Of a stretch of DNA of 64,000 nt, positions 9,783 to 21,572 are shown piece after piece. The notes below the pieces were generated by a model. That model saw nothing but the letters and a program-made list of their open reading frames with translations. It ran no database searches and had not been told where the DNA came from. The stretch is taken from NCBI GenBank assembly GCA_010015805.1, contig ML978123.1, forward strand, positions 868,001-932,000. The letters run 5' to 3'. The translations under genes were made by a program, and so were the position numbers. How positions within the stretch are numbered: position 1 is the stretch's first letter; each line of letters opens with the position of its first letter. The stretch is from Rhizodiscina lignyota. Taxonomy: Eukaryota; Ascomycota; Dothideomycetes; Aulographales; Rhizodiscinaceae.

Positions 9783-12164
9783 ATGACGGAGTGCGAACGA
9801 GGCAAACCAGAGCTCTTCAAGCACAAACCTCTTCAGCATCCATGGCAGCTCCGCCTTATCCAACTGTTGCCTCGTGACGAGACCGGGACTGTGAAAGGGA
9901 GGATACACTTCGTTCCTGGAGGTGACGCGAAGCAGATCGATCCCAACTACGGTGATGAGGAGGAAGGCAAGAAGGTTACCTATGTTGCGCTCTCTTATAC
10001 TTGGGGAGATTCGACCGATAAACGTGACATCGAACTGGATGGCAAGACGTTCTTCGTTACCGCGAACCTATACGAATTCTTATGTCTAGTAACGCTTCAC
10101 AATGGAACAGTTGGATCTCACTTTTGGATAGATGCGATCTGTATCGACCAAACGAACATCAAAGAGAGGAACGCTCAAATCGGACGAATGACTGCCATCT
10201 ACGAACACGCAGATATAGTTAATATCTGGCTTGGATCGGAGGCAGAAAATAGCAATCTTGCTATGGTAGGACTGGCAATATTGGCCGGTGAGATAACTGT
10301 GTCAAAAGCATTTCCAGAGGGGTCGTCAAAAGCGCTTGTCATAGCATCTTCTGCTGACACTGCGGTTTCAGAACCAGGCTGGGGCGTTGTACTTGACCAA
10401 AAATTCATGCGGGCTGTCACAGACCTGTTACAGAGGGCGTGGTGGACGAGAGTTTGGGTCATACAAGAATCGACTGTGCCAGACCAGAAATATGTTATGC
10501 TTTGTGGAAGCATACTAATGAGCTGGGGTGACGTCGGCAGGGCAACAGACAAACTTCAGCGGCTCATTTCGGAATTTCCAGAGTTGGAGCACCGTAGGTC
10601 CAGCTTTTTCAACCTCAGCGGCGTAGAAGATCCAATCCGCAAGATACGCAGACTACGGAAATCGGCTCCTTATGAAACCAAGTTGCTCGATCTGGTTTCT
10701 CTCGGCCGAGACTTTGACGCTTCTGACAGCAGAGACCATATATATGCCTTTCTCGGAATGATGGGGTCGAAGCCGCTCCCGTTTTTGGACCCCGACTATG
10801 AAAATCCGGTCAAAACAGTTTACCAAGATTTTACAAAGTACCTGATATCAACATGTTCATATGGCCACAAGTTGGACGTTTTAGGACATGCTAGCAACGC
10901 TTCTGCAAAAACTCCTTCCCCGCTGAGACTCTTTGATGACATGGAACAGTTACGCAGCATGGGCCAAAATTTGTTGAGCCGTAATACGGCCATTCCAAAA
11001 CCAGAACTTGATTCTGTGCTCAAGATCATCAGCAGAGTCCAGCCGCGCATGTTAGAAATCTTAAGAGACCCTCAATTCAGCCGTGACATGGACGACATGT
11101 TTCCACCATCGGTACATTCGCGGCTCTATTTAGCATCAACTTTGAATGTGGACAACCTTAGGAAGTCTGCCGAAAATGCAAGGTCTACTATATTCGCGGA
11201 CCGGAAGGACGACAGCCATGAAAACATGAACGATGAACAGCTACAAGCACAGCGAACAGGAGAGCTGGAACACACCGCGGGCGTGTTGGCTCAAGACAAG
11301 CCGCTGGTCGAATCAGGACCAGTCAGCATTCCCGACATAACGCAGACTCCTGTGGACTGGCTGAGGGTGATGGGAGTGAAATCCTCCATGCCTCTCAATT
11401 TTGACTCTTTTTTCAAAGAGCCCACAACTGAAACAACTCACTCTTCCCCTCAAGAAAGCCCGCCTTCCTGGGTTCCTATCTGGGACAGGCCACGGAGGCT
11501 CATACCACTCTGCAAATACTTCGGGCAGTTTTGCGATGCAGAGAATTCCGCTTACAGTGCAAGCGGGAGCGACCAAGCACCATTCCTGCGAAGGGCAGCT
11601 ACTCTCTTCGAATTTAGTGGCCATGAATTAAAGCTTCGGGGGTTCCGCGTCGACATAATTAAGCATCTGGACAGGCTGATATTTTCTGACATTCACGCAT
11701 ATGCCGAGCCTGATGAAAAGGTATGGGCGAAGATGCAAGACTTGGTGAACACCGGGACTTACGAGGCTACGAATGAGAGGATGGTTGATGCGCTATGGCG
11801 TACTGTCCTAGCAGATGTGGTATATGAAAGAGGCACACCAGTAAGGCGACTCGGACGGAGGATGGAAGACATCTCGGACCAGCGCGCCGATAACGACACT
11901 GGCGTAGTCCTCGACCGCTCTGCTTGCAGCGCCCGCTCTCTGGCAAGGACTGCAGGAGACCTGATCGCGTTGGTGCCAAGGCTCGCCGAAGTCGACGACG
12001 AAGTATTCCTGCTCGCTGGAGGACAAGTGCTTTATGTCCTGAGACCCCTTGGGGACTGCTTCCAGTATATTGGAGAATGCTATTTGCACGGCTACATGGA
12101 CGGTGAGGCTCTTCGAAGACTCGAGGATGGCACGGCGAAAGTAGATACGATTCGAATCGTTTAG
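9783..12164 (+). CDS. Heterokaryon incompatibility (HET) domain protein
   Basis: Single exon, 793 aa, starting at the first ATG; the open frame extends upstream only through a TTG. The HET domain is clear: YVALSYTWGD at about residue 67, FWIDAICIDQTNIKERNAQI, then YEHADIVNIWLG and WWTRVWVIQE. A later RDHIYAFLGMM with PDYENPVKTVYQDFTKYL is the usual second conserved block. HET proteins drive the cell-death reaction after fusion of incompatible hyphae, and the domain is distantly TIR-like. The C-terminal 400 residues carry no repeat such as WD40, ankyrin or NACHT, so any recognition partner must be separate. The frame is complete and looks functional. The upstream divergent neighbour is a SLATT membrane protein. 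Confidence 0.93.
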   Translation: MTECERGKPELFKHKPLQHPWQLRLIQLLPRDETGTVKGRIHFVPGGDAKQIDPNYGDEEEGKKVTYVALSYTWGDSTDKRDIELDGKTFFVTANLYEFLCLVTLHNGTVGSHFWIDAICIDQTNIKERNAQIGRMTAIYEHADIVNIWLGSEAENSNLAMVGLAILAGEITVSKAFPEGSSKALVIASSADTAVSEPGWGVVLDQKFMRAVTDLLQRAWWTRVWVIQESTVPDQKYVMLCGSILMSWGDVGRATDKLQRLISEFPELEHRRSSFFNLSGVEDPIRKIRRLRKSAPYETKLLDLVSLGRDFDASDSRDHIYAFLGMMGSKPLPFLDPDYENPVKTVYQDFTKYLISTCSYGHKLDVLGHASNASAKTPSPLRLFDDMEQLRSMGQNLLSRNTAIPKPELDSVLKIISRVQPRMLEILRDPQFSRDMDDMFPPSVHSRLYLASTLNVDNLRKSAENARSTIFADRKDDSHENMNDEQLQAQRTGELEHTAGVLAQDKPLVESGPVSIPDITQTPVDWLRVMGVKSSMPLNFDSFFKEPTTETTHSSPQESPPSWVPIWDRPRRLIPLCKYFGQFCDAENSAYSASGSDQAPFLRRAATLFEFSGHELKLRGFRVDIIKHLDRLIFSDIHAYAEPDEKVWAKMQDLVNTGTYEATNERMVDALWRTVLADVVYERGTPVRRLGRRMEDISDQRADNDTGVVLDRSACSARSLARTAGDLIALVPRLAEVDDEVFLLAGGQVLYVLRPLGDCFQYIGECYLHGYMDGEALRRLEDGTAKVDTIRIV

Positions 12165-13451
12165 GTATTTAGCTCTGGCCCTGAGGTTGAAGTATGGAGT
12201 AATCCTGGCAGGTCTTGGCGTCGTCTGATGTTTGCTTTGTGAGGAGCAGCAAAGACACCCCCTTCGACGGAGCTGCCAACGTCGATCAGTATTTAAAAAT
12301 CCAATTAATAGGCTTTATCAGGCATAGATTTGCGCTTCCCGGGGTCGCTTTTAATTTAACTGTCCTGTTCCTGGAACTAGAAGTGATTCTTGCCCGAGAG
12401 CGCGAGAAGCCTGGAGGGTGGCTAGGTGGAAAAGCGCTCAACGGTAGGCCATTGCAGAGAAAGTGCCAAGGCTTTTTTCCCCCGGAGTTTTGGCTGCTTT
12501 CGGCACATATTTGGCCCGATTATGACTTTGCCGTACTTTGCGCGAGTTTCTGCTCCATAGTGAAATAGCAATTCACGCTCTAAATAAAAAGGAACTGAAG
12601 CGCGGCGGCTCGAAATCCGTCACATTAGGTATTAATAGATTAACATTACGCCTCCGCCGATCATCGTATTCACAACCGCTCTCGCGGTCCACGACCCTTT
12701 TTTGCATCCCAAACCTCGACCTTTTTTGATGGTCGTCTGCCGTGTCCGTCCCTAGCCCTCTCTCAACGACCCCTCCTCATTGTTTCCCTATGAACGATCG
12801 AGCCTCTTAATCCCGCACTCCCGCCGAGCGGGCAAGATGTGGTATCGTACAGTAGCGACTGGAAAATTCCAAAGGAAAAGCGGTGTAGCGATCGAAAATG
12901 TGGGTATCATGCTTTTTCTGATAAACAACCCAAGAAGCGAATGTCGTAAAAAAAGACTGGCCTAAGGCTTGGCCTCGCGGCTGCTGTTGCTGGGCGCCCG
13001 GCCGAGTTTGTTTCTGTGTCGAAGCGAATGTGGAAAAGTTCTGCTCTACCGTGTCTCTTCCGCACGCCGAAGTCTATATGCACAAAAGGTCTCCGATCGA
13101 AGCGAAAGTGGTAGAGGTGTAGACAAAGGTCTAGTGTTCCAAAAAGGGGTAACAATGAAGCGAATGGCTGCCCGCAAGTCTATTGTAGCCGAGTGGGTAA
13201 GGTAAACTGCCGGTCCAGATGGACTGCAGGAGAAGAGGCAAAAAATAACGATCCAGAATGCCCGAGGAACTCGCTCAAAATGCTGAAAAGCCAATGGAGA
13301 GTAACGCCGCCCATATATGCAATGTCGTGAGGATAAGCTCGCTTTAAGGACCCTGCTTTATCCAGGACCTGGCCGTCTCGGTGACAAAACGTCGTGAAAA
13401 TGAAGCATCCAAGTGGATCTGAGTTCATAGAGAACAGGATTTGCGGAGCCT
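12165..13451. other. Convergent 3' intergenic stretch
   Basis: It holds the 3' ends of the HET and IPC synthase genes. No conserved coding sequence or RNA gene is seen. The one structure is the clustered GAAGCGAATG motif at 12934-13166, listed separately. Confidence 0.45.
12934..13166. repeat. Clustered GAAGCGAATG motif
   Basis: The 10-mer GAAGCGAATG occurs exactly at 12934, 13021 and 13157, with a one-mismatch form (GAAGCGAAAG) at 13099. Three exact copies in 233 bp are unlikely by chance. Flanks differ, so this is not a simple tandem duplication. Function unknown. Confidence 0.5.
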
Positions 13452-14970
13452 TTAACGGATTTGTTCGTGGTCTGATGAAGAGCCCAGAGTTTCGCCTTCC
13501 CAGAGGCTTCCTTCTGCAGAGCTTCTGCCACCAGCACTTGGACTTCGTGTGCGCGAAGATATCGAAGAGGAAGATCCAATCGTCCATTCATCGCTGTCTG
13601 ATATACCAGGATGGAAGTCCTCGTACAGATTCGTAAGAGCATAGCCATCCATGTCACCGGGGATGTGGGCTTCCCCAGCCTCCACGTAATCGTAGTCCCA
13701 ACGGGTGGCCTTGTCCGACTGCAGTCTAGGCAGAAACTTGGCTTTTGCGACAAAGAAGCAAATACCAGCCACTACAGATTTGTTAGCATGGAGAAATGAA
13801 AGGGAAGTTTGTGTGATACGTACAAATCCCACCGCCAGTCAGATCGACTGCATAGTGGTGGCTCAGGTACATTGTTGCCCACCACATCCAGAGCGCATAA
13901 ACCGCAAAAAGTGGTCGGAGACGTGGGAAGACGTGACTCATGAAGCACGCTTCTAATACAGCATTGGCAGAATGCAAAGACGGGAAAGCGCCGAAGACCA
14001 TCGGGCTGGCTGTGAAACCGCTGGTATACAGGTCGATCCCAAAGAGCTTGTCCACTGCTGCGAGGCCAGCCGGGCTACCTTGCATGCTGTAATTTGCTGG
14101 CGCGAGGCCATACATATTCTCGTACCAGGGCGGAGAGCAGGGGAAGAGGAGTTGAATGGAGACACCAATGATGTTCATGTATCCAAAGGTGCGAGCAAAG
14201 AGCGGCGCTGTGCCGGGTGGACCCCAGATGAACATGACGAGAGAGCATACGGCCGGGGCGCCAAAGTGCGTTATGCCATACGGAAGCCATGCAAGGACAT
14301 CAAGGACAACGTGCTTGTGTGCGGAGATGATGTTGGACAGGTTTGCGCCGTAGAGGATGTTTTCAAGGGTTGGGAGAACTTTCACCCAGATGGGTGGTCG
14401 ATATTCACCAGGGATGAACCTAAGTAATGGATATCAGCCTCTTCGAACGTAGAATTTCACATGTCGATAGATGATGGGCTGTATGTGAAATTGCGCTTCA
14501 ATTTCATAAAGGGTGAATAAGAAAGTGTATACTCACTTGCAGGAGAAGAAGAAGATAAGCCAGCCTGCAATGGGCAGGAAAGGCAAGAAGAACTGTCTTG
14601 TCACTGGTATGACCAGGCTCAATATTATGCCAGTCGCAACCAGCATCTTTACAAGCGGCCCTGGCGACTCTATTATGCTCAGGCAGAAGATGCCAAGGAT
14701 GGCGAGGAACAGATACTGGGCGTCATAGTAGCTCCATCGATGCTTCCGCAGTGACCTGAGCGTGTCTGCGGGTGAGAAGGAGGTCTGGAGCGCAGTGATT
14801 GTCGATGTAGGAGACTGTCTTGAGGATATGCGCGACTTCGTCTGCCTCCATTTCCGCCGTAACCGGTGTGGAATCACTGAGCGCACGGCGGGCCACGACA
14901 CGGGGAGCTTGAGCTGGCCGAGCATTGGGACGTTCGAATCGGAGTAGGACGATAGGAAGGGCTTTGGCAT
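13452..14970 (-). CDS. AUR1: Inositol phosphorylceramide synthase, AUR1 type
   Basis: Exons 14537-14970, 13824-14419 and 13452-13771 give 449 aa. The enzyme transfers phosphoinositol from phosphatidylinositol to ceramide in the Golgi; it is essential in yeast and is the target of aureobasidin A. The PAP2-type active-site motifs are present: FPSLHSA at about residue 290 and SHHYAVDL at about 331. The junction over the first intron reads FIPGEYRPPIWVKVLPTLEN, matching the yeast block closely. N-terminal to the first helices (YLFLAILGIFCLSII) is a basic stretch. The C-terminal exon encodes a cytosolic acidic tail with Ser-rich end, as in yeast Aur1. The start is set at MPKPFLSSYS; in-frame Met codons further upstream lie in low-complexity sequence. 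Confidence 0.94.
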
Positions 14971-17048
14971 GGTCGAGGTCGCGGGCGAGGAAGAGGAATC
15001 GAATGAGGAAGCGAGCCTCGTGCGTTCGGGGGCGCCGTTGTACGGCGGTGGCGGAAAGCGTGAGAGTCCAGGAGTACTCGTCAAAATGCGTGGGTATGAT
15101 GCTGGCACGCGCAAGATGTGATGGTAGTGGTGCTGCTGCAGGCCCAGGCGACGGAAGAAGAGAGGGAGGAGGAAGAAGAAAGAGGAAAGGAAAGGTGAAG
15201 GCGTGGTTGATGAGGGAGCGAGCGTTGTTCCCGCGACCATCCGCCCGGAGCGCGAGTGAAATTGCGGGCGAAGCCACGACCTCCAGAGCCATCCCCTTCC
15301 CAGCTAGCGACGCCGCACGCGACGTTGAATGGAGCGCCCTCTGCCAGCTGCAATTCCCGCGCCATTCGTCAAATAGAGCTTCTAGAAGGTAGGCCGTCTC
15401 TCTACTTTGCGTGCGGTTGGGCGCGGACACGTTTAGCAGCGGTCATGTCTACACTCTGCACAGCACATAGGCACGTAGCACACAACGACGGCCAGCTTCA
15501 ACTCTACGGCACAGTTACACGGCCAACGAGGCGCAGATGCAAATCTACGTACACGGCGACTCTGCCTCGTCCTCACACGCGGCAGTTCCCCGGCTCCAAC
15601 TGCACCACTTCTCGTCAGATCAATTTCAAGGTGCTGACTGACTCTCTGCGCGTTCGAGCCGCTCCCACGACCAGGAAATGGATGATGTCAGCCTCTGGCA
15701 AAGCGCACAAAAGCGATGGAGAAGCTTTTCGGTGCCTGACCCACATAGTACTCTCTAGCCACCCGTAATAGCGAACGTTGCTGGAGGAATATGCAGACAG
15801 TCATCACAGCCGCTTCCTGCTGCTGCAGCGTCTCGTAATCGTCGCTCGGCCGGGCGCCAATCGACACAGCTAAAAGATGCCTTGGGCGCGCGACAGAAAC
15901 GGACGAGGATGCGAGCAGCGCCTCCGTAAGGATGGCTGTTGAAGGCGCGGGAAGCGGAACTGCAAAAGTCCCGAGACGTACATAGCATTTCCCTGTCATC
16001 TGTCCGACCAGGCCTCCGCTCTTTGCAAACTCCGCACAGAGTTTTCAGACCGCGTTCAGTTCTGTGGACCCTTTCATTGGATGATTCGCAGAGTCAGACG
16101 AAGATGTCGCAAGCAGCGCAGACTGAAACGGCGTTCCTGGTCGTCCCTCAGCGACCCTGTTCGCAAACGTCCAAAGTTTGCAAACCCGCACTGACGTTGA
16201 CCCTGTTCCCATCCCAGGCCCTCCACAGACTTTCCTGATACGTGGGGGCCACCAAGGGGCCCGCGACGCGTTCGCTCGTACAATCGAGAAGGGGACTTTT
16301 CGCGGCAGCCTCATTTGCGGGACGTTGGAGCGTGGCTTGGGTCGCGTGTTTCACTCGTGCTGTGGCGCTGAGGGCACAGATCCTTCATCCTATCGAAGAT
16401 TTTGGTCAGTAGATTCTTCGACCTTCATCGTTACTGGCTTGACGGGAAGAGCACGACCCAGTTCAATTAATTGGATCTGATGTGGAAAGGCAACCTTTTT
16501 ATTCCATACAAGACGTATGCTACCTTTCCAACTTTCCCATGTAGAGACCGTCAAAATACTAGTGTACAATTTCATATCCCGTGAAGGCATTCGACATCTC
16601 TAATGAAGTCGGCAGACTGAGTATGAGTCCGCTAATTTCCAGATGTCAATCCCTCCAGGGAGATCTCGAAAATTCAAACAACGCCAAGCACCTTTCAAAC
16701 TCGTTCGTGTGCATATTAGAACCCTTTGTCGCCATGAAAATCCAGCGCTAGTCGTCGAAATCGTGTCATTCCTTCGTATTCACATGACATCAACGACCAT
16801 GTGATCCTACAGGATCCCTGTTTCCCTTCTGTCAAGCGTTATTACTCCACTTCCATAGCTTCTTAATTTCGTTCCGAAAGACAGTGATTCGCGAAAGACC
16901 GTTCCATCTGGATTGCTCCAACTCTTGACGGCGACACCAACTCAACCCTCGCGGGGAGTCAAAGCTTCAAGCCCAAAGAGAGTCGAAAGAAATCCGAAAT
17001 GTGCAGAGCAACCCAAAACAAAGAATATCGGAAGGCGAATCGTCGAAA
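14971..17048. other. Long intergenic stretch upstream of AUR1
   Basis: About 2 kb holding the AUR1 promoter and the 3' region of the C2H2 factor. Overlapping open frames up to 235 codons exist on both strands, but their composition (Arg, Ser, Pro rich) and lack of motifs suggest chance frames in GC-rich DNA. No RNA gene seen. Confidence 0.45.
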
Positions 17049-19358
17049 CTAGAGGTGCGCATCGAACCAAGCCATGTTCGCGTTCATCACATCGTCGGTG
17101 TTGTACTCGTGCGCGTTGAACATCTCATCCGGGAACATGGTTTCCATCGCCGAGGCTGTAAAGCCGCTGGTCTCAAAAGCACCCGTAGTTCCGGTCGAAG
17201 GGCAATTGACGAAATCATCTTTGGCGAAATCTTCAAACGAAGCGGTTGGGACATCGGTATTGTCTGTCGCCTCGCAGACAGGACTGGTAGGAGGCGTGGT
17301 GAACGCGTTCGAGATACCAGAGTTTGAGGAATGATGCGAGGGCGACTTGGGGAGCTCGTCGCTCTTAGTAGAGCCACTGCCCGGGACCTTGATTCTGGGT
17401 GAGTGTGGAGGTGTTTGAGCAAAACGGTCACCAGTACCAGAGAAATTGAAGAGCGCGTCTGCATCGGCCTTCTCACGCTCAAAGTCAAATCCTGATCCTT
17501 CTGCACCAGCCTTGGTGTTATCGAATGCGAAGGGACTGCTGTGGCTCGAGGCAGTGGTCTTCTTGTGCTTCGCATCGACATCGAATGAAGTGGCCGTGCT
17601 GTCGTAGCTCTCAAGATGAGTGGGAGGCGATGATGCCAATGGACTGGGGCCATGTTCCATGCTAAGCCATCCCGTTAGTGAACTCCTCTGTTCAGTCACT
17701 GAAAACATATTGATATACCTAAAAGGGTCTGAAGCCGGGTCTGATCCAAGATCTGCCAACGGTGCAGAGTCAAAGCCATTGAAGTCCTGAATTGGACTCA
17801 TTTCGCTCTCGTCGGACATGCTGCCACCCGAAGGCGAACCATAATCCGCTCTCGACGACGCTGCCGCCCTCGTTCTCTGGGCCTTGTCAACTCGGTCTTC
17901 CATGTCTGGCCTCTTCTTCCGCGGGCGGCCTCTAGCCTTGACAGTTCGCACCGCACCTGGGAAGCCACCAACGCACATGCCGCGCTGGCGATGTCTCGTT
18001 AAGGCATCTTGTCGAGCAAAGCCTCCGCCACAGGGGCAGCGATATGGCTTATCGCCGGTATGAATCTTGGCGTGGCGCTTGAGGTCGTGCTGTCGGACGA
18101 AGCATTTGCCGCAGGAGTTGCAGCGGAACTGGCGGTCTCCAAGATGGGTCTGTACGTGGCTGCGGATGTTCTCGCGGCGGCCGAAGGTCTTTTTGCACTC
18201 TGGATAGAGACAGGTCCAGCGGTGGTTCAATGGGTCTTGAGGCGAGATGTAGGACGAGACCTCTTCGGCGCTGATGCCAGTGTCTTCGATGGAGGCGTCA
18301 AGATTGAGGTCCGCAATTGACATTGCGTGAGGAGAGCGACTCGGAGAGTGATCAGGGGATGTGGAGAGGAAGGAAGAGTTGGAGTGCTCTTTCATCAAAG
18401 GCGACGAGAGCAGAGGAGCGGAGTCTGAGAAAGCAAGATGTGGCACAGGTCCCGGGAGAGGAATCTCTTCGACGTCCTCCAGGAAGGTGTGAACGTGTCG
18501 CTGAGCGGGCGAAGACGACGGGGATCGCGCTGGCGAGAAGCCATCAGGAGAATAGCACGACGATCCATCATAGCCGCGCTCGCTAGCAGGCTGGCTGCTC
18601 ATCGGGAAGCCACCGTTCGGAGGATCGAGATTGATGGCCATGTCGTTCAGATTGCCTGGCATAGGGACAATGTCGAGATTGTCCGCCGCCATCTTCTGTG
18701 GTGCAGCAACTGGACTGGGCACGATGTTGACGTATACGGCTCCATAGGCACCATATACAGACTTGATGTGCTGCTCCAGGTCTTTCAGCTGCTGTTCCGA
18801 GGGTCCTGGCGATGCTTGATGTTGCAGGCCCTGCTGTTGAGGTACCCCAGCGGTGGGTGAGAGTTGTACGCTTGGAGACAGCTGGGGTGTTTGGTGGACT
18901 CCAGATGGGGGTAGAGAGAGTGGTTCAAGAGGTGGATGTCCATGAGGATGAAGTGGATGAGGTGTGAAACGTTGATACTGAGGTGCTTGTTGTGCGGCTT
19001 GCGGCTGCTGCTGGTGTAGGCCCGGCTGGGCTGGTCCATGCTGCTGCGCTACTTGCATCGGATGCTGTGGGTGGTATTGTCCTGGGTTAGTGCGTATACT
19101 TACCGCCATGTCGTCCTGCGAGAAGGGTCCTGGTCCTTGGTTGTGGTGTTGGTTCATGTGGTCCGGGAAGTGTCCGTGGAAAGTTGGTCGTTGATCGAGA
19201 CTCATGCCTCGTCGATGACCATGTCCGGTAGTCCTCTGGGAGTGTATGTTCGCAGGAAGTGGTCGTACGTTGGGGGCCTCGAATGCCGTTGGCGTCGAAT
19301 TCTGTCGTCTGTGTTGAATTCGTCGTTTGGCGATTCCGGAGGTTTGGTTGGACAGCAT
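17049..19358 (-). CDS. Ace2/Swi5-like C2H2 zinc-finger transcription factor
   Basis: The start is the ATG at 19358 (MLSNQTSGIAKRRIQHRRQN), a typical N-terminus for filamentous Ace2-like factors. Three tandem C2H2-type fingers lie at residues about 379-465: CLYPECKKTFGRRENIRSH, CNSCGKCFVRQHDLKRH, and a third with CPCGGGFARQDALTRH followed by the RRGMC-like RQRGMCVGG tail typical of Swi5/Ace2. A basic RPRKKRP stretch follows. The N-terminal third is Gln/His/Pro rich and the C-terminal third Ser rich. A 57-nt intron at 17662-17718 (GTATAT, CTAAC branch, TTAG) is almost certainly removed, giving 750 aa, although the frame reads through it. A second possible 39- or 60-nt intron starts at 19103. 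In yeasts this family controls cell separation and wall genes in late mitosis; the role here is inferred. Confidence 0.9.
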   Translation of the reverse strand: MLSNQTSGIAKRRIQHRRQNSTPTAFEAPNVRPLPANIHSQRTTGHGHRRGMSLDQRPTFHGHFPDHMNQHHNQGPGPFSQDDMAVSIRTNPGQYHPQHPMQVAQQHGPAQPGLHQQQPQAAQQAPQYQRFTPHPLHPHGHPPLEPLSLPPSGVHQTPQLSPSVQLSPTAGVPQQQGLQHQASPGPSEQQLKDLEQHIKSVYGAYGAVYVNIVPSPVAAPQKMAADNLDIVPMPGNLNDMAINLDPPNGGFPMSSQPASERGYDGSSCYSPDGFSPARSPSSSPAQRHVHTFLEDVEEIPLPGPVPHLAFSDSAPLLSSPLMKEHSNSSFLSTSPDHSPSRSPHAMSIADLNLDASIEDTGISAEEVSSYISPQDPLNHRWTCLYPECKKTFGRRENIRSHVQTHLGDRQFRCNSCGKCFVRQHDLKRHAKIHTGDKPYRCPCGGGFARQDALTRHRQRGMCVGGFPGAVRTVKARGRPRKKRPDMEDRVDKAQRTRAAASSRADYGSPSGGSMSDESEMSPIQDFNGFDSAPLADLGSDPASDPFRYINMFSVTEQRSSLTGWLSMEHGPSPLASSPPTHLESYDSTATSFDVDAKHKKTTASSHSSPFAFDNTKAGAEGSGFDFEREKADADALFNFSGTGDRFAQTPPHSPRIKVPGSGSTKSDELPKSPSHHSSNSGISNAFTTPPTSPVCEATDNTDVPTASFEDFAKDDFVNCPSTGTTGAFETSGFTASAMETMFPDEMFNAHEYNTDDVMNANMAWFDAHL

Positions 19359-20696
<1,338 letters not shown>

Positions 20697-21572
20697 ATTT
20701 GGAGATGAACCAAGTGTGGACAGATCGGTCGTCATAGAAATGGAAATCCAGGCATAATCGCTCTGGACTATCTTTCACCCATCGTGTTCACTTTTAATGC
20801 TTCTTATCTGGTGTGATGTTTTTCTTAACTCGGCTCGAGGGTGACGAAATAGCTCGCCATCGGGCCAGCCATAAAGCCCAAGAGCGAGCAGCTCTTACAC
20901 TTCAAGGTAAGCAAGACTGCATCTGAAGGCTCAGTTCTACGTTGCTCGGAGTGTATATGACTGTACCATAACGTTGCAGAATTTGTCTGGTATTAAGGCC
21001 TTAAGGGTGATAACAGAGGTAGTTGCCGTGGCAAAATGTAACGCCTAAGGTGTAACGCCTAAGGTCGAGCAGCTCTTGCAGCTCAATGTGATCGAGACTA
21101 TATCTCAAAGCTTCGATCTACGTCGTTTGGGGTGTATATAAGTGTAGGGCACCGTTGAAGAACTTGTCAGATATGAAAGCTTAAGGGTGAGAAACGACGT
21201 AGTCGCTGAAACAAGTTGTAACGCTTAAGGGCAAACAGCTCTTGCACTTTACTGTAAGCAAGACTATATCTGAAAGCTCCGCTCGATGTTCTTTAAAGTG
21301 TGTATACTAGTGATAGACCTTTAGAAAATTAGTATACTCTATTAGCTATAGAAGCCTTACACCTCGGCCATTCAGTATATGTGAAGCTGCGGTCAACTAT
21401 CTTGTCACGTTCAGCGTTGGTGAATGACTTTCAGATTTAGCAGTCTACGTATAATACATAGAGGCCCAGCCCAATGCAGACCCGCTTGGATTTACTATCC
21501 AAGGTGTATATTCTTATGCGAGTAGTGCCGCCACGCCATGTCCACGCAATGCAGTAAAGACTACGAACAAAA
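20697..21572. other. Intergenic, ubiquitin-eS31 to ATG9 3' ends
   Basis: Both flanking genes end here (convergent). Most of the stretch is the decayed three-copy repeat described separately; nothing else is recognisable. Confidence 0.5.
20885..21420. repeat. Three degenerate tandem copies, 166-181 bp
   Basis: A block (C)GAGCAGCTCTT starts at 20885 and 21066, with a variant CAAACAGCTCTT at 21232. Each is followed in order by a GACTATATCT-like block, a cluster around TCTACGTCGTT, GTGTATAT and a TTAAGGGTGA block. Spacing is 181 then 166 bp. Copies differ by many substitutions and small indels, so this is an old satellite-like array. GTAACGCCTAAGG is itself doubled near 21040-21063. No coding potential is seen. 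Confidence 0.7.

Noticed and set aside
14723-15430. 235-codon minus-strand frame
   Set aside because: It overlaps the first exon of the IPC synthase in another frame and shows no motif; the AUR1 frame matches known blocks.
15256-15768. 170-codon plus-strand frame
   Set aside because: Arg/Thr/Ser-rich chance frame in GC-rich DNA with no domain or splice support.
19065-19103. 39-nt intron in the C2H2 factor
   Set aside because: Not adopted in the gene model: shorter than usual fungal introns, and the frame reads through. Kept only as a possibility.
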